DNA of 64,000 bases from Locusta migratoria (Eukaryota; Arthropoda; Insecta; Orthoptera; Acrididae): contig CM048744.1 in the NCBI GenBank assembly GCA_026315105.1, positions 906,793,094 to 906,857,093 of the forward strand, read 5' to 3'. Positions 56,950 through 64,000 of the stretch are shown one piece after another. The translations under genes and the position numbers were made by a program. How positions within the stretch are numbered: position 1 is the stretch's first letter; every line of letters starts with the position of its first letter. A model generated the notes under the pieces. It saw nothing but the letters and a program-made list of their open reading frames with translations. It was not told the DNA's origin and made no database searches.

Positions 56950-58200
56950 CTTATTAGCCGTGAAGGCATTTATTTCAATTAGGTTTTTCTTCCGCTTACA
57001 AGTTAAGAACATGGGCTCGAACAAACATATCTGTAGGAACGTATGTTTGTAGGATCTCTACGTACACCTCAATGTGCTAGTGAGTGTCGTTTTTATGCAA
57101 AACTCTGGAACCATGCTCTGGATAGCACTGTAGATTTAATTGTAGACGCCATACGCAATGCAGAAATCGTATGTAATAATCATCTTACATGTTCTTTAGC
57201 GTATTGTCATCAAAAGCCGAGATGATAGTTACAACTTTAACCACCTTCTCGGAAGACTTAGTATTCACTGGCACTGCTTTCATCGCCCCTTCCCGCACTT
57301 ACGTAGCACTACCGCTTGCAATGAGTTGTTCGTCATTATCATCCCTATTATCATTATGAATTTTTAACAACAGTATCTAACTTATGAGCATATTTCTGTA
57401 CCGTAACAGATACAAGAAAGCGTGCGAATGATTCATATTCTACACTAATACCATCTTCACAAAGAAGGGTTCTTCGTGTTTTCATCTCAACCAATCGCAA
57501 TACATTTGCGGTATTGATTACCAATCGCCGCTCCATCTGACGCTTCACCACACTAATACCGTCACAAAATGCAACTTCGGAGGCACACTGCACCGTCCCT
57601 ACTGGCGAAAAGACAGGTCAAAACGCAATGTGGCAAGGCACACGCAGAGGCCTCTAACGGACGACTGCAGAGTTTTGCAGATGCCGGAGTATCAGTAGTG
57701 CAATAAGGGATCTTTATCTCTCATACGATTTTGGTGTATATGTGTTTGTTCGAGCCCAAGCACTTGTCAGTGTAACTGAACCGTTGTATGGAGTTTTAGA
57801 GCAGGGAAAGAACGAGATTTACAGCTCCAACATAGAATTAATTTGCGGTTGTTTTGGCATAAGAATGGACAACATTCAGCTGTAAACGACAAACACTTTA
57901 CCAATCTGTTTAAGAGTTTAAACTTTTCTGGAAGTGTTATAACAATAAAAGCAAAATCCAAGCTTCCAGCAATTTATTTACACAGCAGTTTCACAAACGC
58001 ACAGTTTAGATACGTCATACGTCGGTAGGTCTTCCTTGGTACGGTACGCCATTCTCTTAGAAATGCCCCAGGAATCTGGAGTCGGAAGTGGCAGCTCACT
58101 ATTTACGTCCCCTTAGCACTTAGTTTGGCACGTCAATAACTCAGTCTTCCTGCAGGCGAAGGTGTCAATGGCCAAGGTGAGAGTACACTGGGCTGCTCAG
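56950..58200. other. Unassigned sequence
   Basis: No gene or repeat recognised. Confidence 0.4.
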
Positions 58201-58460
58201 GCAGGTGCGGCCGCCTATATTCGGTTCTGGTAGTTCGGGTGTGAGCCAGGCGGTGGCGCCGTGGACGTCTGGTGTAGACTCGCTTCCATCTCGCAACACT
58301 AGCCTTCTAGCGGTCCAGTCGAACTGTACCGTGCGGCCGGCCGGCGAGCCTTCGGTCTGCGCGCCTTACTTCCTTCTGTGGCTTGCGCTGCAGGCCGTCT
58401 ACTTGGCGTGGCGCCAGCTGCTGGGTTGTCGGCCGGCGGCGGCGTGGTAGCGGATACCAC
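58200..58460. other. GC-rich stretch, no gene established
   Basis: CpG-rich, with GTGCGGCCGGCCGGCG and CGGCCGGCGGCGGCG. Overlapping open frames on both strands reflect composition. It could be part of a repeat or a promoter-proximal exon; nothing discriminates. Confidence 0.25.
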
Positions 58461-58509
58461 AGGAAGCCAATGGTGGATCACCTCTTTAGTAGTAAAATGT
58501 TTGTCAGGT

Positions 58510-58711
58510 TCAAATTCAAATGTTTGTATAGCTTATGGGACTTAACTACGGGGGTCATCAGTCCCTAAACTTACAAACTACTTATCAACTAGCTTATCAT
58601 AAGGACGGCACAAATATCCATGCCCGAGGGGGGATTCGAACCCCCGACCGTAGTGGCCGTGAAGACCGTGGCTGAAGCGCCTCAGTCCTCTCGGCCACCG
58701 CGGCCGGCTTA
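58510..58711 (-). mobile_element. tRNA-derived SINE (family A) with 8-bp TSD
   Basis: Full-length minus-strand copy from the body (TATGGGACTTAACTACGG) through the B-box complement GGATTCGAACCCC to CACCGCGGCCGGC. TSD TGTCAGGT at 58502-58509 and 58712-58719. Confidence 0.9.
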
Positions 58712-58849
58712 TGTCAGGTGTTCATACTGTCTACCACATGTAGGCCGAGAAAGTAATTCTTTTTCACTCACTTGACTGTTGGATTGTGATAGGAGCTATT
58801 TCATTCTGGGGGACTTAAAGCTCGTTTTACAGCTGCGAGACAAAGAAGA

Positions 58850-59150
58850 GCACAAATGTTCAAAGCCGCGTCCACTTAGAGAGCGCCGACTGCTGCAAGT
58901 GAAGGCACTTCGGAGAGCTCCGTCGGCGGCTGAAGACGCCGCCTCATCTCTTTTCCGCGGCCGTTGCGTGCGCGCAGCGGAGGAGCGTTAGTTAGGGTGG
59001 TCGGGGCAGCAGCAGCAGCGGAGTCTGGTTTTATTGGGCCGCGCCGGATTTCCCGGTCACAGGCCAGTTGAGGCCGCCGGCTCCCAGCCTGCCTGCCGCG
59101 CAGTGCGCCCACAGTATCCCAAAGCGCGATCGCGGCTCAGTCTTTGATTG
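58850..59150. promoter_or_regulatory. CpG-rich island-like stretch (possible promoter or first exon)
   Basis: Dense CpG dinucleotides (CGTCGGCGGCTGAAGACGCC, CCGCGGCCGTTGCGTGCGCG), AGCAGCAGCAGCGG and no repeat features that I recognise, in otherwise AT-rich DNA. In insects this composition is seen at the 5' ends of some genes. No start codon context, splice site or conserved peptide supports a gene, so this is only a candidate. Confidence 0.25.
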
Positions 59151-59237
59151 AAAAGACAAAAATGCAACACATCGGACAATGCATCCCAGTCAAGTGAAAT
59201 TTGAAAAATGTCTTCGTAGAAACAAGAGGTGCGCATT

Positions 59238-60665
59238 CTACATCTACATGGGATACTCTGCAAATCACATTTAAGTGCCTGGCAGTGGGTTCATCGAACC
59301 CCATTATACTATTTTTCTCCCATTCCATTCTCTCATAGCGCATGGGAAGAAATCTCTCTGTTCGAGCTCTGATTTCTCGTATTTTATTCTGATACTCATT
59401 TCTACCTATGTAAGTGGGAGTCAACAATATATTTTCGCATTCTGAGGACAATGTTTGCGATTGGAGTTTCGTAAGTAGCCTTCGCCTCAGCGATAAGCGC
59501 CGTTGTTGTAATGATTCCCATCCCAGATTTTGTATCATTTCCGTAACGCTGTCTCCCTGTATCGCGACAATACGAAACGAGCTACTCTTCTTTTGACTCT
59601 TTCGATGTCCTCAGTCAAACCCACCTGATAAGGATCCCACACTCGGCAGCAATACTCCAAAAATGATCGGACAAGCGTAGTGTATGCAGTTTCTTTTGTA
59701 GTTCTGTTGCATGTTAAAAGGGTTCTGCCAATAAAACGCAGTCTCTGGTTCGCCTTTCCCCACAACATTATCTACGTGTTCTTACCAATTTAAGTCTGAA
59801 GTAATAGTAATACAGAGGTATTTTGTTGAGTTTATGACCTTCACTTTTAATTGATTTATCTTGTAAACAAAGTTTAACGGATTTCTTTTCTTACTCGTGT
59901 GGACGTCTTCACACTTCTCATTATTTAGAGACAATTGCCAATTTTTACACCATAGTGATATTCAGATCGTTCTGCAGTTGGTTTTGATCTTCGGATGATT
60001 TTACTAGACGGTAAATGACGGCGTCATCTGCAAACAACCTAAGAAAGCTAATTAGATTTTCCTCTAAATCGTTTATGTAAATAAGGAACAGCAGAGGACC
60101 AATAACACTACCCTGTGGAACGCCCGATATCACCTGTTTTAGTCGATGCCTTACCATCGATTACTACGAACTGTGTCCTCTGACAGGAAATCCCCTATCC
60201 AATGGCAAATTTGGGGCGACATACCATAAGCAAGCAATTTGATTGAAAGCCGTTTGTGAGGTACGGTGTCAAAAGCCTTCTGGAAATCAAGAAATACGGA
60301 ATCGATCTGTGAACCCTTGTCGATAGCACCCATCATTTCGTGTGAATAAAGAGCTAGTTGTGTTTCGCATGAACATTTTCTAAATCCGTGTTTACCTTGG
60401 GTCAAAAGATCGTTCTGTTCGAGATAATTCATAATATTTGAATACACGATATGTTCCAAAACACTGCTGCAAATTGACGTCAATGGAATAGGTCTATAGT
60501 TTAGTGGTTTACTCCTACTGCCTTTCTGGAGTATAGGTGCGACCTGTGCAACTTTCCAATCTTTTGGTACAGATCCTATGAGAGAGCGGTTGTATATGAC
60601 TTAAGGAGCTATCGCTTCAGCAGAATCAGATAGAAATCTAATGGGTATACAATCCTGACCACATT
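59238..60665 (-). mobile_element. CR1/Jockey-like LINE copy, second, minus strand
   Basis: The 3' end CTACATCTACATGGG at 59238 aligns to the copy at 50193. It extends to about 60665, slightly beyond the start of the other copy. Truncated at the 5' end. Confidence 0.8.
59540..60665 (-). pseudogene. LINE reverse transcriptase fragment (CR1/Jockey-like), second copy
   Basis: Minus strand from the right: CIPIRFL, YNRSLIGSVPKDWKVAQ, YRP-type motif, TSICSSVLEHIVYSNIMNYL, HGFRKCSCETQLALYSHE, FLDFQKAFDTVPHKRL (complete here), a frameshift near 60155, VISGVPQGSVIGPLLFLIYI, RLFADDAVIYRL with intact FADD, a further break, and LRFIGRTLLTCNRTTKETAY. More conserved in its catalytic motifs than the 50-kb copy. 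Confidence 0.82.
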
Positions 60666-60669
60666 AGCA

Positions 60670-61840
60670 TTGCAGCGCAGCCACGCGTCACGTGTATCAG
60701 AAGCGACACCTGGGATATTGCTCTTTCAAGAAGGAATAGCCGCGTCGACGTATTGAAATTTTACTGTCTTGACGTTTGCAACACCACGTTCAGTATGGCT
60801 CGTATGGTCTTTCGAGCCCGTCGCAGTTCGACCTAGGACGAGTCGTTCGCAATAGCGATTGCAGATTAACCCTCAGCAATTTGTGATCGTGTCGGACGTA
60901 AGCAAGCAAATGTGATGCTAAGCAGTACACTCGATCCAAGAGAGAACGAAGCCTGAAGGGGACCGATTGGTCATCACATTGCACCATTACACGCGTTGAC
61001 AGCCATATTGTGCGCATGGCCATGGTGGATCCTGTTACGAGTCATAGGAACTTTTAATATTAGTAACGTAAGAAAATCGCGCAAATATTCGTGTGTTTTA
61101 CGTGAACCAACTACCACAGTTATCTGTATGGGTTATACTTACCTTAAACTGGACATAAATGTTAAGTATATTTTTGTAATCGGAAATCGCAGGGAAGGCA
61201 TGTATGAGATTGACATTTGTTTTCATTTGTCTTAAGAACTGTACCAAAGACCTTAAACATAGAAGACGATCTTATCAGCATTTGTACGTACTGATTGTAA
61301 CTTGCTACTGAAATGTTATTTTTATAAAAGCCATTACTAGGCCCAAAGAATCAAAGCAATTACATAAATACCTGTTATTTAAAAATTAAAATATTTGTTT
61401 GTACCTTTAAAAGAAAAGTGCGTACCAGTTTTAACTTTCAATTTCATTTGTATAAAAAATCTTTACTAAACACTAACAGATAATTTAGATTGTAATTTGA
61501 AGTATATCTTCTGTTTAAAAATCTAAAATAATAATAATAGAAACTTAAGTGAAAATCGAAAGTCACGTGATGTGACGAAAAGTGACGTAGCTGCCGTATT
61601 GAATGGTATTTAAACCCTGTTGGCAGATGCGAAAGGAAGAAAGAAAATGTGTGCTGTATTGGTAGTACCGGTGGTAGTGGCAGCAGTGAAACCAAGCTAT
61701 GTAAGATGTATGGTATGAGTATACACAGTGTAAAAGAATTGCAAGTGTAAGTGACTTGTGTTTTTGACTGTGGTTCAAATAAATTTGTTCGTCTTCTCAA
61801 CAACGTAGTGATCTGTTTAGAGAACCTATTAGACTATCCC
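60670..61840. other. Unassigned sequence
   Basis: No gene or repeat recognised. Confidence 0.4.
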
Positions 61841-61849
61841 ATTCGAACT

Positions 61850-62040
61850 GACCCAGCCAAGGGGGACCTACAATGTAACGTGGGTTCCGAACCACGTTAC
61901 TACTCGCTATTTTCACATGAGCAATACTGCCAGAGGTGTAATAAGTGGCAAGTGACAAAAAACACAGGACCTGGCGAGGATCGAACCCGCGACCTTTGGA
62001 TTCATAGTCTGGCACTCTGCTACTGTACAACCGAGGCGCA
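61850..62040 (-). repeat. tRNA-derived SINE (family B), minus strand
   Basis: Body GGGGGACCTACAATGTAACG and GAGCAATACTGCCAGAGG, and a minus tRNA-like head at about 61972-62040 (AGGATCGAACCC). Same order as 17735-18035. It abuts a family D SINE fragment directly. Confidence 0.65.
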
Positions 62041-62140
62041 CAGGTTCGAGTACTCCCTGGGGCGTGCGTGCGTGTCTTAGGTTAGTTTACCTAGGTTTAA
62101 GTAGTTTTTAAGCTACGGACTGATGACCACGCAGTTTGTT
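62041..62140 (+). repeat. SINE family D fragment fused to a family B SINE
   Basis: Begins abruptly at GGTTCGAGTACTCCC (B box) and continues through TTAGGTTAGTTTACC to GATGACCACGCAGTTTG, then stops. Lacks both ends. Confidence 0.7.
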
Positions 62141-62469
62141 AGAAAACTAAACTTCTGCAGTACAGTTATTACACTTCAATAACATACATGAGAAACCAAT
62201 GAGTGAAGTTTTTTTTTTCCGATTCCAGTCTTCTTTACAAACGTGGCATAATATGCAACTTCCTAGCAGATTAAAATTTGGCATATGTTTCAAAATATTA
62301 GAGAGCGAGGAAATGTTAATTCTTCACATCATTACTGTCACTTTCATAATTTTCAAATTTTTCTTTGCTGTCTCACAGTTTCGTGCTGGAAAAAGTTCTA
62401 TCACATTCATTTGGAGTAGTCGGTGAAGCCTTCTGAGCTGAATCTCCCTTCGAAACAGAAGATTTCTTG

Positions 62470-62854
62470 AAACTTCCTGGCAGATTAAAATTGTGTGCCG
62501 GAACCGGGACTCGAACCTGGTACCTTTGCCTTTCGCGGGCAAGCGCACTACTGACTGTGCTATCCCGACACGACTCACGATGCCGCCCCACAACTACCGC
62601 CAGTACCTCGCCTCCTACTTTCCAAACTTCACAGAAGCTCTCCTGCGAAGTTTGGGAAGTAGGAGGCGAGGTACTGGCGGAAGTAAAATTGTGAGGCGGC
62701 ATCGTGAGTCGTGTCGGGATAGCACAGTTGGTAGTGCGCCTGCCCGCGAAAGGCAAAGGTCCCAGGTTCGAGTCCAAGTTCCGGCACACAATTTTAATCT
62801 GCCAGGAAGTTTCATATCAGCGCACACTCCGCTGCAGAGTGAAATTTTCATTCT
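62470..62854. mobile_element. Palindromic tRNA-bearing element with 13-bp TSD (copy 2)
   Basis: Arms at about 62470-62628 and 62648-62815 are reverse complementary (CTTCCTGGCAGATTAAAA at the left, TTTTAATCTGCCAGGAAG at the right), with a centre at about 62640. tRNA-like sequences lie at 62499-62572 (minus) and 62718-62790 (plus). TSD AGAAGATTTCTTG at 62457-62469 and 62855-62867. The right side keeps an extra GAGTGAAATTTTCATTCT end. Confidence 0.8.
62718..62790 (+). repeat. tRNA-like sequence in palindrome, right arm
   Basis: GGGATAGCACAGTTGGTAG (A box) and CAGGTTCGAGTCC (B box). Partner of 62499-62572 on the other strand; conserved over both boxes. Confidence 0.55.
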
Positions 62855-62869
62855 AGAAGATTTCTTGTT

Positions 62870-64000
62870 CCACTCATTGTGCCTTCTCTTAAACACTCGA
62901 TTGCTGAAGCGAGGTTATTGATATGATTACCGATATGAAGTCACTTGTCACATAGATAAAGCCATACAACGTTGTAAAATACTGTATAATTTCGCAAAGA
63001 TACCCTACCAGCGAGCGGCGCCGTAAGAGGTGACAAGTCGCTACAACCATTTGCGCGGCGCATCAACTTTGCAGCGATAAAAACACTTTAGAACTCACTT
63101 AGAAGGGTGAAATTGTTCTACTCAGAAACTCCAAATAAATTTACAAGGAAAAACCAAAAAACATTGTTATTTTCATCGTTCCGGCTCCCCTTAAACAGAA
63201 TGTACTGTACAATTTAAGCGGTTATCATCTGCGCTGATTATCAGAAGATGAAATCGTCAACGCCAAGAGTATGTTACAAGCCTCTTTGTAGCGCATGTCT
63301 GCAAGACGTCTACCAGACGTGCGAGGCGATGGCAGTGGAGCGCGACCACGTGCCAGTGATGACTAACGCGCCCGCGCGGCTACTCCGAGAAACATTCGCG
63401 CCACATCAAAACAAGTGCGTGCGTCACTGGCTGACCTGAATCTGCCAGCGCCTCCGCCAAGGTGGCCTGTATGCTAGGAGACCGTTGCCATCTGTTCTGC
63501 TCGCAGAAGAGAGCAATTACCACCGAGCTGCAGCGCCCGAGGCGGAGCCATGGAAGGAGGCTGACTGTACACTCCCTAGAAAGATGGATGGAGGCCAGTC
63601 GTGACAACGGAACTAGACAAACCGTTTGGTATTCTTTACGTGTTGAATAAGCGTAGAGAAAATCGAAGTTAAGACCACTGTTCTCTTTCAGTCCCTAGTA
63701 AGCGGTCGCCTCTCTTACCCCTTCGTATCAACGTTTTACGAACAAACTGCAGACAGTCCAGTGAAGTAATGTTTTCTGATCACGGTTTAGCTTTTTCTCC
63801 TACAGAATTTAGGTTGACTAAACTACTTCCAAGACTTTTCTGTAACAATTACGTTGTTTCAGACACTTTGCATTTGTATAAAAGGCCACGAATAACTACA
63901 ATGTATCGCCTTATTAGTCCTATCAGTTTACTTTAAACTAGTTGGTTTAAGAAATATTATGAACTAATAATAATTATACTTGTGTTCGGCGAAGAATTCG
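62870..64000. other. Unassigned sequence
   Basis: A GC-richer stretch at about 63290-63560 holds overlapping open frames on both strands without family features. No gene recognised up to the window end. Confidence 0.35.

Noticed and set aside
58200..58460. Protein-coding exon in the GC-rich stretch (open frames of 60-81 codons)
   Set aside because: Open frames on both strands reflect GC content; no conserved peptide or splice signals.

Overview
This window looks like repeat-dense, gene-poor nuclear DNA from an insect with a large genome. An orthopteran (locust or grasshopper) is the best guess, because the tRNA-derived SINE tails, tRNA-bearing palindromes and non-LTR families resemble repeats I associate with orthopteran genomes; that assignment is inference. 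I found no host protein-coding gene I can defend. Nearly every long open frame belongs to a transposable element or is a frame shadow of one or of a tandem repeat.

Layout. 1-5.4 kb: a hammerhead-like inverted-repeat element (662-1156), SINE remnants, a 17-bp tandem array, a mariner scrap and a decayed LINE piece (3.55-4.44 kb). 5490-11368: a full-length I-like LINE on the minus strand (ORF1 with zinc knuckles; ORF2 with endonuclease, reverse transcriptase and RNase H) bounded by a 14-bp target-site duplication (TSD). 13.7-15.0 kb: a SINE split by a 1.13-kb solo LTR. 17.7-19.5 kb: SINE, Tc1-like scrap and a long palindrome with tRNA-like sequences. 22-25.6 kb: Tc1-like remnants around a pogo-like DNA transposon (22863-25252), whose right terminal repeat has expanded into 58 copies of an 18-bp unit. 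27.1-32.7 kb: an APE-type LINE interrupted by a 184-bp hammerhead-like insert (12-bp TSD) and by a 3.5-kb, 5'-truncated but uninterrupted copy of the I-like LINE. 33.2-34.2 kb: another LINE 3' end and a SINE. 37.2-40.5 kb: a second hammerhead-like inverted repeat, a mariner (38510-39748) and a mariner remnant. 41.4-46.5 kb: SINEs, a palindromic element and a second APE-type LINE copy. 49.4-53.9 kb: one Tc1-like element broken by at least three insertions (a LINE-bearing block, a palindrome, a 900-bp inverted-repeat element). 55.8-62.9 kb: SINEs with clean TSDs, a further LINE copy, and two tRNA-bearing elements each with a 13-bp TSD.

How the parts relate. The I-like LINE copies share their 3' ends and encode the machinery that could in principle mobilise copies like themselves, but the full-length copy is inactivated by lesions and the intact-frame copy lacks its 5' end. 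The SINEs, with 8-14-bp TSDs, show past target-primed retroposition. The most unusual material is (a) inverted-repeat elements whose arms carry hammerhead-ribozyme-like cores followed by AATAAAA, resembling Penelope-like retroelement ends; (b) palindromes carrying head-to-head tRNA-like sequences; and (c) the pogo terminal-repeat minisatellite. All boundaries come from reading by eye; no alignment, folding or database search was run.
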